From Calothrix sp. CSU_2_0 (GTDB lineage: Bacteria; Cyanobacteriota; Cyanobacteriia; Cyanobacteriales; Nostocaceae): 40,427 nt of DNA. Shown here piece after piece: positions 16,843-27,600 of this stretch. The position numbers and the translations under genes are program-made. Each line of letters starts with the position of its first letter. Position 1 is the stretch's first letter. The stretch is from assembly GCA_012034595.1 (NCBI GenBank), contig JAAUPE010000056.1, positions 1-40,427 on the forward strand, in the 5' to 3' direction. The notes under the pieces were generated by a model. The model made no database searches. It had not been told where the DNA came from and saw only the letters and a list, made by a program, of their open reading frames with translations.

Positions 16843-19542
16843 TTACATTGCAAGTTGTTGAGCGATTTCTTCTGGTGATAAATTTTGAATTTCTGTTAAT
16901 AAAGCGTTCATTTCATCTAAGTTTTCTGGTGCTGGTTGTTGTGCTGTGATGAAAGTTGCTATTCCTGCGATGGTTGGTGCTTCGTAAAGTAAATTCCGCA
17001 TTGATAATTCAACACCAAAGCGATCGCGGATTCTGGAAATAGCTTGAATTGCCATGAGTGAATGTCCTCCTAAGTCGAAGAAGCTGTCGTGGATACCGAT
17101 GGGGGCAATTCCTAATAAGTTTTGCCAAATTTGGGCGATCGCGCTTTCAATTTCGTTACTTGGTGCTACATAATCGTTGGTAAGTTGCGGTCGAGTATGG
17201 GTGATTTCTGTGGATGTTTCTGTTATGCTTGGTTTTTGTGTCACCCATTGTTTGAGTCGTTGTTGTAAGTTTGCTTTGGATACTATTACTGATTCTGCTA
17301 AACCCCAATCAAGGATTTTACGGGTAGTATTCCATACTTCTTGGGGGGTAAGTGCCAATGCTGCTAAGTTTGCTGCGAATCCTTGATTGATTACTGTTTC
17401 TTCGTCACTTCTACAAGCGTCCCAATTGATACTAATCCAGGGAAAGGTAGTATTTTGATTTTGCTGTACTGTGAAAGCGTCAATTACTGCATTTGCTGCT
17501 GCATATGCTGCTAAACCTAAACCTCCTAAGATGGAGGAAAGGGAGGATTGTAATAGGCAAAAATCTAGGGGTTTGTTGTGGAAGGTTTCTGCGAGAACAA
17601 ATAGTCCTTGGATTTTGGTACGGTAGTTGTATTCCCAATTTTCTGTTGTTAATTGAGATAATAAAGCCATTGAGTTTTCGTTGCTCATTGGTGTGGAGTA
17701 AAATACACCATTTATCTGTCCGAGTTTATTTTCTATTGAAGATATTGCTTGTTGGAATTGTTGTTGATTAGTTATATCTACATTGATGTAAATATTTTCA
17801 ATCGGCAATTTATCTAAGATAATTTTTAGAGTTTCGGGAATCTCATTACTAATAATACCTAATTTTAATTTAGTTTGAGTGACATCATTTTCATGATTAG
17901 GATCAGAGGAGGATACTGTTGGTAATAATTCTGCAAATACTGTTCCTAAACCTGTTGTCATATCCCCAACTATTAGATATACTCCTTCACTTTGTAAAGA
18001 TGATTTTCTTGGAGAAGAATTGATTTGTGCTGGTTTGAATATTTGTTGCCAGCGATGATTTCCTCGATAAGCTATAACAGTCTCGGTTGTGAAGGTAAGG
18101 GATTCTATAATTAATTGTTGAGCTAGTTGTTTGTAGTTGCTTGTTTCAGATGATGAAATATCAACACAACGGCAATTTATAGAAGGGATTTCCTGGGAAA
18201 TTACTTTGCTCATACCCAATGCGATCGCATTCATGGGATTTATTTTTTCATTACCAATTACCAATTGTCCATCGTTAGTAACTATGGTCATTTGTACGGT
18301 ATTTATTTTGTTGGAGAAGGTTTCTATTACCTGTGCTAAACCTTGTAGATATGGAAAGTTTTGTGTATCCTCATGATGCTCACTATCAAATCCCCATAGG
18401 TACAAAATTTGCTGGGGTAGCAGTTCCCGTAATTCTAAATCTTCAAATAATTCTCCAAAGTCATTTGAACTCAGGGGATTAACTGTAAAGGTTCGGTATG
18501 TGGGTTGGTGGTATTTTTCACCCCGATTGACAATAATTACATCATGTCCAGCAGCTTGTAAGATTTGAATTATTTCTGTTCCTAATTCGTGAAAATCTGC
18601 TAATACTAACCAACAGTGCTTTTGTTGACTTAAATCGATTTTCGGATGAGGTAAGCTTCGTTCCCAAGATGGGATATAAAACCAGTCGCTAGGATTTTGA
18701 ATTTCGGATTTGGAATCAGTTTGATAACTGATATTTTCACCATCAACCCAATAACGTTGACGTTGGAAAGGATAAGTAGGTAATGGTACTCGATGACGCT
18801 GTTCTTGACTGTAAAAAGCTGACCAATTGATAGATATACCTGTTAACCATAATTGACCTAATATTTCTAGTAAAAATGCAACATCTGATTGATTTTCTTG
18901 GAAATTACGAATTGATGATAATACCGTGTGAGTTTGTGTTTGTTGCTTAACTAGTTTACTCAGAGTATTTCCTACTCCAACTTCTAAAAAGATATGGTTA
19001 GGTGCAGCAACAAGTTTAGCAATTCCTGGAGCAAATTGTACTGATTCTCGCAAGTGGTTTCCCCAGTAATTAGGGTTTATCGCTTGTTCAGTTGTAATCC
19101 AATCTCCAGTCACATTGGAAATGAAAGGTATTTGGGGAGGATTTAATTTAATACCTGAAAATTCAGCCACAAAAGGTGCGATCGCTCTATCCATTAAAGG
19201 TGAATGGAAAGCATGGGATGTGTGTAAACGACGACAAAAAATGTTATCTTTACTTAGCTTTTTCTCTAATTGCTCAATTGCGCGATCGCTTCCGGAAACG
19301 ACGCATAGTTCAGGTGCATTATTTACTGAAATAACTAAATCATCTAATAACAGAGGTTGTAAAGTTTCTGCGGACATCCCCACAGCTAACATCGCACCTA
19401 TTGGACATTGCTGCATCAATTTACCACGGATAGCAACCAATTTTAGGGCATCTGCTAAGGAAAATACACCCGCTAATGTGGCAGCTACATATTCACCTAT
19501 ACTGTGACCAATCATACCTTGGGGCTGGATTCCCCACGACAT
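16843..19542 (-). CDS. PKS protein D, 3' part: AT(malonyl)-KR(degenerate)-ACP
   Basis: This is the 3' piece of a PKS running 21362-16843. Its frame is open upstream to about 19605 (FQTAYTQPALFIIEYALAQLW), so Met 19542 is internal. The acyltransferase has GHSIGEY near residue 12 and the malonyl-type HAFHSP motif. The ketoreductase region spans about 520-760. It keeps the YAAAN active-site Tyr and the upstream SS, but the nucleotide-binding motif reads VGDMTTGLG instead of GGxGGLG, and the usual HAAG region reads YSTPMS, so reduction may be lost. The ACP is near 800-870 (FFDLGGHSL), followed by a short docking-like tail (NLSPEEIAQQLAM). The module adds one malonate unit between Gly and Ala. Confidence 0.85.
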   Translation of the reverse strand: MSWGIQPQGMIGHSIGEYVAATLAGVFSLADALKLVAIRGKLMQQCPIGAMLAVGMSAETLQPLLLDDLVISVNNAPELCVVSGSDRAIEQLEKKLSKDNIFCRRLHTSHAFHSPLMDRAIAPFVAEFSGIKLNPPQIPFISNVTGDWITTEQAINPNYWGNHLRESVQFAPGIAKLVAAPNHIFLEVGVGNTLSKLVKQQTQTHTVLSSIRNFQENQSDVAFLLEILGQLWLTGISINWSAFYSQEQRHRVPLPTYPFQRQRYWVDGENISYQTDSKSEIQNPSDWFYIPSWERSLPHPKIDLSQQKHCWLVLADFHELGTEIIQILQAAGHDVIIVNRGEKYHQPTYRTFTVNPLSSNDFGELFEDLELRELLPQQILYLWGFDSEHHEDTQNFPYLQGLAQVIETFSNKINTVQMTIVTNDGQLVIGNEKINPMNAIALGMSKVISQEIPSINCRCVDISSSETSNYKQLAQQLIIESLTFTTETVIAYRGNHRWQQIFKPAQINSSPRKSSLQSEGVYLIVGDMTTGLGTVFAELLPTVSSSDPNHENDVTQTKLKLGIISNEIPETLKIILDKLPIENIYINVDITNQQQFQQAISSIENKLGQINGVFYSTPMSNENSMALLSQLTTENWEYNYRTKIQGLFVLAETFHNKPLDFCLLQSSLSSILGGLGLAAYAAANAVIDAFTVQQNQNTTFPWISINWDACRSDEETVINQGFAANLAALALTPQEVWNTTRKILDWGLAESVIVSKANLQQRLKQWVTQKPSITETSTEITHTRPQLTNDYVAPSNEIESAIAQIWQNLLGIAPIGIHDSFFDLGGHSLMAIQAISRIRDRFGVELSMRNLLYEAPTIAGIATFITAQQPAPENLDEMNALLTEIQNLSPEEIAQQLAM

Positions 19543-19553
19543 CCATAGTTGCG

Positions 19554-21362
19554 CTAGAGCATATTCAATGATGAATAATGCTGGTTGAGTGTAAGCAGTT
19601 TGGAATAGGGAGGGGGAGAGAGGGAGAGGGGGGGAAGGGGGTAAATAATATTTTGTAAATCTAAATCTAAATGGGGTTTGAGTAGTTCGCAGCAGTGGTC
19701 AAAATGTTGTTTAAATACTAATTCTGAATCGTATAAATCCTTTCCCATATTGACATATTGGCTACCTTGTCCGGGGAATAAAAAGGTGACAGTTGGGGAG
19801 ATTTCTGGGACAGAACTTAACTTCGTAAAAGATAGGTTTTCTCCAACTTCTTGTGTTGTTTGACATAATATCATCCGTCGATGTTCAAAATTCTGTCGTC
19901 CGACTTTCAGGGTATAAGCTACATCTGCCAAATTCAAATCGGAATATTGTTGTAAATAATACGTTAAATTTTCCGTAGCTGCTGTTAAAGCTGCGGGAGT
20001 TTTAGCGCTAAGTAAGAGTAATTGCCAAGGACGAGAAACACTTGATGGGGTGGGTATGGGTGCTTCTTCCAGGATGACATGAGCATTAGTTCCACCGATA
20101 CCGAAAGAACTGACACCAGCACGACGTGGTGTATTATTAGTTTCCCAATTAGTTAATTTGGTATTGACGTAAAAGGGTGTTTGTTCAAAATTAATTTGTG
20201 GGTTAGGACGTTGGAAATGCAGACTTGGGGGAATCTGTTTGTGTTGTAATGCGATCGCTGTTTTAATTAAACTGGCAATACCTGCGGCTGTATCCAGGTG
20301 TCCTATGTTAGTTTTTACTGAGGCAATTCCACAAAATCCTGTTTTATTTGTCACAGCAGAAAAGGCTTGAGTTAATGCTGCAATTTCGATGGGGTCACCT
20401 AATGCTGTGCCTGTACCGTGGGTTTCAATGTAGGTAATGGTTTCGGGGTTTACTTCGGCGACAGCTTGGGCAGTACGAATTACTGCTGCTTGCGTATCAA
20501 TACGGGGTGCTGTGTAGCTAACTTTTAAACCGCCATCATTGTTAATCGCTGAACCTTTGATGACTGCATGGATGTAATCATTATCGTCGAGAGCATCTTG
20601 GAGACGTTTGAGAACAACGATACCTAAACCATTACCAGAAATCGTACCTTGAGCTTCAGCGTCAAATGCTCTACAATGTCCATCGGGTGAGTAAATTCCC
20701 CCTTCTTGGTATAAATAACCTGTTGGTTTTGATAATGATACACCCCCAGTTAATGCCATGTCGCATTCTCCACTCAAAAGACTTTGACAAGCGATATGGA
20801 CTGCAACTAGGGATGTGGAACAAGCTGTTTGAATGTCTATACTTGGTCCACGTAAATTAAGTTTATAGGAAATTCTGGTGGTAAGAAAATCTTTATCGTT
20901 TGCTAAGAATAATTGATAGCGACTAACGTTGTTTTGAATTGTGGGATTTGATATGAGGTTGAATAGGTAACTATTAATTGCTGAACCTGCATATACACCA
21001 ATTGCACCAGAATAATTATTGGGGTTATATCCGGCATTTTCTAATGCTGTCCAAGCTGCTTCTAGAAATAGTCTTTGTTGAGGATCGAGAATTTCTGCTT
21101 CTCTAGGACTAATATCAAAAAAGTCAGCATCAAATAGTTCGATATCTTCGATAGTTGCAGCAATTTTTTTGTAGTCTGGATGTTGAATTAGGTCAGGTTC
21201 TACACCATTTTTTTGTAACTCTTCATCATTAATAGTAGATATAGATTCTACACCATCCCGGAGATTTTGCCAGAATTGTTCTAAATTATCTGCTCCGGGA
21301 AATCTTCCCGTCATCCCGATAATTGCTACCTCTAATCCGTTGTATTTGTTAGTGTTTTTCAT
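19554..21362 (-). CDS. PKS protein D, 5' part: KS and start of AT
   Basis: The ATG start is at 21362, 27 nt after the Gly-module NRPS stop. The N-terminus goes straight into the ketosynthase (VAIIGMTGRFPGA) with no loading domain. The catalytic Cys lies in ACSTS near residue 180, with both His motifs present (ETHGTGT and KTNIGH). The linker and the AT start (FLFPGQGSQY, about 530) follow. The frame then enters a polypyrimidine run on the coding strand (19602-19641 on the plus strand), reads 'PLPPLSLSPPPY', and goes out of frame to a stop. One extra C in the run restores FQTAYTQPALFIIEYALAQLW and joins the 3' part. Confidence 0.85.
   Translation of the reverse strand: MKNTNKYNGLEVAIIGMTGRFPGADNLEQFWQNLRDGVESISTINDEELQKNGVEPDLIQHPDYKKIAATIEDIELFDADFFDISPREAEILDPQQRLFLEAAWTALENAGYNPNNYSGAIGVYAGSAINSYLFNLISNPTIQNNVSRYQLFLANDKDFLTTRISYKLNLRGPSIDIQTACSTSLVAVHIACQSLLSGECDMALTGGVSLSKPTGYLYQEGGIYSPDGHCRAFDAEAQGTISGNGLGIVVLKRLQDALDDNDYIHAVIKGSAINNDGGLKVSYTAPRIDTQAAVIRTAQAVAEVNPETITYIETHGTGTALGDPIEIAALTQAFSAVTNKTGFCGIASVKTNIGHLDTAAGIASLIKTAIALQHKQIPPSLHFQRPNPQINFEQTPFYVNTKLTNWETNNTPRRAGVSSFGIGGTNAHVILEEAPIPTPSSVSRPWQLLLLSAKTPAALTAATENLTYYLQQYSDLNLADVAYTLKVGRQNFEHRRMILCQTTQEVGENLSFTKLSSVPEISPTVTFLFPGQGSQYVNMGKDLYDSELVFKQHFDHCCELLKPHLDLDLQNIIYPLPPLSLSPPPYSKLLTLNQHYSSLNML
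19602..19641. repeat. Purine-rich low-complexity tract at the PKS frameshift
   Basis: About 40 nt of G/A on the plus strand (GGGAGGGGGAGAG type, with G-runs up to seven) fall inside the acyltransferase coding sequence, exactly where the frame is lost. It is similar in composition to the tract at 12151-12216. Confidence 0.75.
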
Positions 21363-21389
21363 ATTGAAATTTATTTTGTAATCAGATGT

Positions 21390-24300
21390 TTAATTGATTT
21401 GTTGTCTTCGTTGTCGGAGTCTTTGTTTACCTGTTTCTAGTTGGTTGATTCTCGATTCTATTTCTTGATTAATTGAGTTGGAATCATCGACTTTGCTTAA
21501 ATATGCAGCTAATGAATTAATGGTTGGGTAGCGGAATAATTCAATTAGAGGAATTTCTTGATTTAATAGATGTCGTAATTTTCCTTGCATCCGTACAACT
21601 AAGAGTGAATGTCCTCCTAAATCGAAGAAGTTATCATAAATACTTACTTGTTCAAGGTGGAGTAATTCTTGCCAAATTTTGGCGATTTCGTGTTCTATTT
21701 CTGTTTGGGGTAATGTCGCAGTATTTCTAGAATATGTACTAAATTCATTGGGGACAAGTAATACTTTACGGTTGATTTTTCCATTGGGTGTAAGTGGCAA
21801 TTTATCTAAAACAATAAATGCACAAGGAATCATATATACAGGTAATTTGATTTCTAAGCTTTTTCGTAGCTCTTTAATCAATATTTCTTCATCGATTATT
21901 GGCTGTTTTTTAGCTACTAAATAAGCAATTAAACGCTTATTATCTCGCTCATTTTCGCAAATATTAACAACAGCTTGGGAAATTTCTGAATGTGCTTGCA
22001 ATACAGCTTCAATCTCACCCAACTCAATCCTAAAGCCGCGAATTTTAACTTGATTATCAAATCTACCTAAATATTCTAAATCACCATTAGTTAAATATCG
22101 AACGCGATCGCCTGTTTTGTAAAGAGGATTTGGTAGAACTGGTGAGGAGGATTTTTTGTCTTCTTTACTAAGCGTAAAATTAGATGCTTCCTCCGTCAGC
22201 ATGACATTATTGGGTAAAAATCTTTCTGCTGTCAAATCAGGTTTTCCCCAATAACCCCGTGCTACCCCAGTACCACCAATATATAATTCCCCGGAAACGC
22301 CAATCGCAACGGGTTGTAAATACTGATTTAAAACATAAAATTGGGTATTAGCAATAGGATGACCAATTGTAACTGATTCGTTAATTTCTAATTTTTTTAT
22401 TGCCGACCAAATTGTTGTTTCTGTTGGTCCATATAGATTCCAAACTTCTTGATTAGTCGTTAATAATTGTTGCGCTAAGGTATTATCTAAAGCTTCTCCA
22501 CCACAAAGCACTTTTAAATTAGATTTCCCATTCCATCCATTTGCTAAAAGCAATTTCCAAGTAGCTGGAGTTGCTTGCATAACCGTGATTTGATATTCTT
22601 CAATTGCTGCTTCTAATTGATTGGGATTAGCTAACACTGTTTGTTTAGTTAAAACTACTTGACCACCTACAATTAATGGTAAAAATAACTCTAGAGCGGC
22701 AATATCAAAAGCAATTGTCGTGACTGCTAATAGTTTATCTGTAGCAGTAATTCCTAATTCCTCCTGCAATCCTATGAGGATATTCACAAGCGATCGCATT
22801 TCTACCATAACCCCTTTGGGTGTACCTGTGGAACCGGAGGTATAAATCAAGTAGGCAAGTTGTCTTGGTGATGCTTTGATTTCTAGATTATCTCTTGGTT
22901 CTTGATTAATTATTTGCGCTTTTTCATCTAGATTAATCTTTGTAACTGAGCCAAAATTATTATTTATTAATGATGTTTCCGTTAACAACAATGTCATTTG
23001 TGCATCTTCCACCACAAACTGTAAACGTTCGCTAGGATAAATTGGATCGAGGGGAACGTAAACAGCACCAGCTTTGAGAATCCCTAATAAGGCTATAATT
23101 AGTAATGGCGATCGCTCTAAATAAACTCCAATTCGTGCTTCTGATTGAATTCCTAATTGATGTAAGTAATGGGCAATTTGGTTAGCTTTAGCGTTTAATT
23201 CGGTATATGTTAGGGTTTCTCCCTCAAATACTATTGCTGTCGCATCAGGGGTTTGCTGTGCTTGTTTTGCTATCAATTCATAAACACTTAGATTGGGAAT
23301 TTCTTTCGCTGTACCATTCCCCACAAACAACATTTGTTGCTGTTCTTCGCTTGATAGTAAACTTAATTCCCACAGTGAACAATTATCTTGAGAAACCATC
23401 TTTAATAAAAGATTTTCTAACTGCTGCAACAGCTGTGTAATAGTTTCTTGGGAAAAGCGATCGCAGTCGTATAGTAATCTTAAAGAAAGTTGTGAATCTG
23501 CGATCGCATACAATGTCAAAGGATAATTAGTTTGCTCGCTGGTTTGGATATTGGAAATTTGTAATGTTTCTAAGGATTGTTTGAGATTTTGCTCTACTGG
23601 GTAGTTTTCAAACACTACTAATGTATCAAATAGCGGTGTTGAAGCTGGAAAACCACTCCAACGCTGAATATCAATTAGACTACAGTATTCGTATTCTCGT
23701 ATTTCTATTTGTTGTTGATGTATGCTTTTGAGCCATTCATTTAGCTTTTGTTGTGGAGTGGTGGATATTCGTAGGGGTAAAGTATTTATAAACATTCCCA
23801 CCATCGACTCAAAACCTGTTAAAGTTGTAGGACGACCAGCACAAACTGCACCAAATACAATATCTGTTTCCCCACTGTAATGGCTTAATAGTAAGGAAAA
23901 AGCTGCTTGTACTAAAGTATTGAGGGTGATTTGTTGCTGTTTTACGAAAATATTTAGTTGTTCGGTTTGTTGTTTGCTGAGGTTAATAGTTTGTTCGATG
24001 TAAACCTGCTTGGACTCACTGTTTTCTAATTCTTTTTGCCTGGGTAAACTATCCGATAAAATGAGTGGATTGAGGTTATTTAATTGCTGCTTCCAGAAAG
24101 TTTCTGCTTCCTGGTTATCCTGTTTTTGCAACCAAGCGATATAATCTCGATAGGGGGTTATAGGAGATAAATTCGGAATTTTATTTTGATTATACCCATT
24201 ATAAATTTTTAAAAACTCCTTTAGTAAAATTGGCATTGACCAACCATCAAGTAGTAAATGATGGTAACTCCAAACTACTTGATAAAGTGTCGCTGCAAGT

Positions 24301-24692
24301 TGAATTAAATTGACTTGCATCAAAGGTGATTTTGATAAGTTAAAACCTTGTTGTCGCTGTTTTTCTAAGAGTATTTTTAATTTCTGTTGTTGAATAATAG
24401 AAGAATAATTTTGCCAATCGAGATGAGTAATATTACATTTGACTTGTTTACCCACAACTTGCAATGGTTGTTCGAGATTTTCCCAAACAAATGCAGTTCT
24501 GAGTACACTATGACGATTCAGTAGATATTGCCAAGTTTGTTCAAAAGCGGGAATATTTAAATCACCATGTAATTCATAACTTACTTGAATCACATAAGCA
24601 CCTGATAATGGTGCATATAAACTATGAAATAACATTCCCTGCTGCATCGGAGAAAGAGGATAAATCTCTTCAATATTATTACGGTTATTCAT
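21390..24692 (-). CDS. NRPS protein C: C-A(Gly)-PCP
   Basis: About 1100 aa from the ATG at 24692. That start is preferred to 24716 because a GGAGG ribosome-binding site lies 6-7 nt upstream and the homologous N-terminus begins MNNRNN. It overlaps the previous stop by 8 nt (ATGAATAA), suggesting translational coupling. The C domain starts YPLSPMQQGMLFH, typical of condensation domains that accept a D-residue after an E domain, with HHLLLDGWS near residue 149. The A domain (TSGSTG near 617, NGKIN near 973) has code DILQLGLIWK, the standard glycine code. The PCP (FFDLGGHSLL) is near 1026. The basic, Gln-rich C-terminus (LETGKQRLRQRRQQIN) probably docks to the PKS that follows. Confidence 0.9.
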   Translation of the reverse strand: MNNRNNIEEIYPLSPMQQGMLFHSLYAPLSGAYVIQVSYELHGDLNIPAFEQTWQYLLNRHSVLRTAFVWENLEQPLQVVGKQVKCNITHLDWQNYSSIIQQQKLKILLEKQRQQGFNLSKSPLMQVNLIQLAATLYQVVWSYHHLLLDGWSMPILLKEFLKIYNGYNQNKIPNLSPITPYRDYIAWLQKQDNQEAETFWKQQLNNLNPLILSDSLPRQKELENSESKQVYIEQTINLSKQQTEQLNIFVKQQQITLNTLVQAAFSLLLSHYSGETDIVFGAVCAGRPTTLTGFESMVGMFINTLPLRISTTPQQKLNEWLKSIHQQQIEIREYEYCSLIDIQRWSGFPASTPLFDTLVVFENYPVEQNLKQSLETLQISNIQTSEQTNYPLTLYAIADSQLSLRLLYDCDRFSQETITQLLQQLENLLLKMVSQDNCSLWELSLLSSEEQQQMLFVGNGTAKEIPNLSVYELIAKQAQQTPDATAIVFEGETLTYTELNAKANQIAHYLHQLGIQSEARIGVYLERSPLLIIALLGILKAGAVYVPLDPIYPSERLQFVVEDAQMTLLLTETSLINNNFGSVTKINLDEKAQIINQEPRDNLEIKASPRQLAYLIYTSGSTGTPKGVMVEMRSLVNILIGLQEELGITATDKLLAVTTIAFDIAALELFLPLIVGGQVVLTKQTVLANPNQLEAAIEEYQITVMQATPATWKLLLANGWNGKSNLKVLCGGEALDNTLAQQLLTTNQEVWNLYGPTETTIWSAIKKLEINESVTIGHPIANTQFYVLNQYLQPVAIGVSGELYIGGTGVARGYWGKPDLTAERFLPNNVMLTEEASNFTLSKEDKKSSSPVLPNPLYKTGDRVRYLTNGDLEYLGRFDNQVKIRGFRIELGEIEAVLQAHSEISQAVVNICENERDNKRLIAYLVAKKQPIIDEEILIKELRKSLEIKLPVYMIPCAFIVLDKLPLTPNGKINRKVLLVPNEFSTYSRNTATLPQTEIEHEIAKIWQELLHLEQVSIYDNFFDLGGHSLLVVRMQGKLRHLLNQEIPLIELFRYPTINSLAAYLSKVDDSNSINQEIESRINQLETGKQRLRQRRQQIN

Positions 24693-27600
24693 TATTATCC
24701 TCCATCTCAAAATCAACCATTCCTAAAACCAAATCTAACGTATTACTATCTAAATTTGCCAGTGTAAAATCAGAAGGTGTATATCCACCACTTTCAGGTG
24801 ATTGGCAATGGGTAATTATTTGTTTTAAGTAATCAGAGAAGTTATTCGCAAGTCGATTTATAGTGTCTTTGTGATATTGCTTATTGCTGTATATCCACTC
24901 AAATTGTAATTTGCGATCGCGGACAAAACCAGTAATTTCTAAACTATAGCAACGTTGTTGTTGAGGTGCTTGCTTGCTAACACCATCAGGTAAGGATAAC
25001 CAAGTAAATTTTAAATTTGATTCGTTAGTATTTTCTTGAGGAATATCTAATTGTCCCAGGTAGTTAAAGCTAATTTCTGGAGATGGAAAATTTTGCATAG
25101 GTGAATTTGGAAGATAGCGGAGCAATCCATAATTAAAACCAGCATTTGGTATACTTCGCAATTGTTCTTTGATACTTTTGAGCTTTTCATCCCAATCATC
25201 ATTATTTTCAGTTTGTAACACCACAGGGAAAATTGTTGTAAACCATCCTATAGTGCGAGAAACATCTATTTCTGATTCTTTTTTTGGAAAATTTCTGCCA
25301 TAGCTTTCCAAGTCAATTAAAACAAAATTATGATTTGTCCAATTTGAGATTGATTGACTACAAGCAGTTAACAATACATCATTAATTTTGGTGTGATATT
25401 TTGCGGGAACTTCTTGAAGGAGTGCTTGAGTTTCTTCTAGGGAGAGACTTATAGTAACAAAATCACTATCAGCAATGGTATTACTCCCATCTGCATAATC
25501 TATGGGTATTGACTGAATATTTTGCCGATTTAGGGAATTCCAATAATCGAGTTCTTCCAGAACATCCTGAGATTTTGCATAACTGTGTAGTTGTTGTGTC
25601 CAAGTAAATAAAGATGTTGTTTTTGGTGGAAACTTTATATGATTAATATTCTGTTCTTGATTAAGTTGTTGATAAGCAGTTTGCAAATCTTCTAATAAGA
25701 TTCGCCAAGAAACCCCATCTGTTACTAAATGATGAATCACAATTAGTAAACGAGATTCTTCCCCTAAATCAAAACAAGCGACTCGTAATAAATCACCAGC
25801 ATGTATATTTAAACTATTTTGAATTTGAGCGGAAATTTCAGCAATTTTTGTCAATTGCTGAGTTGACGATAAATTTGATAAGTCATAACAACTCAAAGGT
25901 ATATTATCATCTGGTTCGCCAATTATAGCTTGCCATTCTTTTGTTATTCTTTCTCCTTCATCAGGGAAAGATTTAAGTAGATTAAACCTACATCTCAAAG
26001 CATCATGATGTATTAATAGTCTTTTCAACATCAAAGATAAAATCTCCGGTTCAATCTTTGGTTTTACCTGTAAAAACACAGCTTGATTAAAATGATGATA
26101 ATTACTCAATTCTTGCTCAAAAAACCAATGTTGAATTGGTGTAATTGGGATAATTCCCGTAACTACACCTTGCTGTGTAATTACCTCTGAAATAGAAGTG
26201 ACAACCTTTGCTAATTCAGCAATAGTTTGATATTGAAAAAGTTGTTTAGGACTTATTTGTAATCCTGCTTGATTAGCACGACTAACTACTTGAATTGCTA
26301 AAATTGAATCTCCACCCAATTCAAAAAAGTTATCATTGATACTGATTGGAGATACATTCAATAGCGATGACCAAATATTTGCTAGTATCGTCTCTATATC
26401 TGTACTCGCTAAACTTACATTATCTTTATTCGCTAATTCTGGTATTGGTAAAGCTTTTTTATCAACCTTTCCATTCGCAGTTAATGGTAAACTTTCTAAT
26501 CGAATATAAAAACTAGGAATTAAGTAATCTGGTAGTTTTTGTTGGAGAAATTGTCGTATTTCTGTTGAGTATACATCTGATGGAATATCTTTCAATAAAG
26601 GTACAAAATAAGCTAATATTTGCTTCTGTCTTGATTTAGCTTCACTCACTATAACTACACAATCTCGTATATTCGGATGTTGTTTTAATGCAGCTTCAAT
26701 TTCACCTAATTCAACCCGAAAACCTCTGATTTTAACTTGATTATCTAACCTACCTAAATACTCAATCTGACCATTAGCAAGAAAACGAGCAATATCACCA
26801 GTTTTGTAAAGTCGAGAATATTTTCCTATTCCACTATCAAAAGGATTAGGAATAAACTTTTCTGCTGTTAAATGCGGTTGATTCAGATATCCACGAGCAA
26901 GTCCATCACCTGTAGTATATAATTCTCCAGTAATTCCAATTGGTACAGAATTGAGATATTTATCGAGAATATAAACTTGGGTATTACTAATAGCATGACC
27001 AATCGGAACATTCTTACCTTGGTCTAGTAAATCACCATTATTAATAACATTACAACAGGTAAAAGTAGTATTTTCAGTTGGACCATAACCATTAATAACA
27101 TGAGACTCAGGATATGCTTCCAGAAATTTTTGGATATGAGTAGCAGAAAGTACATCACCACCAGCTAGAAGTTGCTTTACACTACTGAGACTAGAAAGAT
27201 GTTCATCAACCATGAGATGAAATAAACCTGCTGTCAACCAAACTGTTGTAACCTGATATTGGGTAATTGGGATACTCTTAGAAGGAGTTGCTAGCGCGAT
27301 CGCAATTTCGTCCAAACCCGCTTTGTCTGATATCATAACCAAACAAGCACCATTGAGTAATGCTCCCCAAATCTCAAAGGTGGAAGCATCGAAAACTAGA
27401 GGTGCTGCTTGGAGTAAGATTTGTTTGTGATTTAAGTCTGCATAATTGCAGTTGTGTACCAGTCGCACTATTCCCCGATGGGTAACACAAACTCCTTTTG
27501 CTATTCCTGTCGAACCAGAGGTATACATCACATAAGCAAGATTTTCTAGTGTGGTAGTACAGACTGGGTTAGTTGTGGGTTGTTGGGAAATTACTTCCCA

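Noticed and set aside
17177-19507. Plus-strand ORFs opposite the NRPS-PKS genes (for example 17493-17771, 19115-19507, 31171-31368)
   Set aside because: All are antisense shadows of conserved catalytic domains, with no independent coding evidence.
24693-24716. Upstream ATG 24716 for the Gly NRPS
   Set aside because: ATG 24692 has a GGAGG site at good spacing and matches the expected N-terminus.
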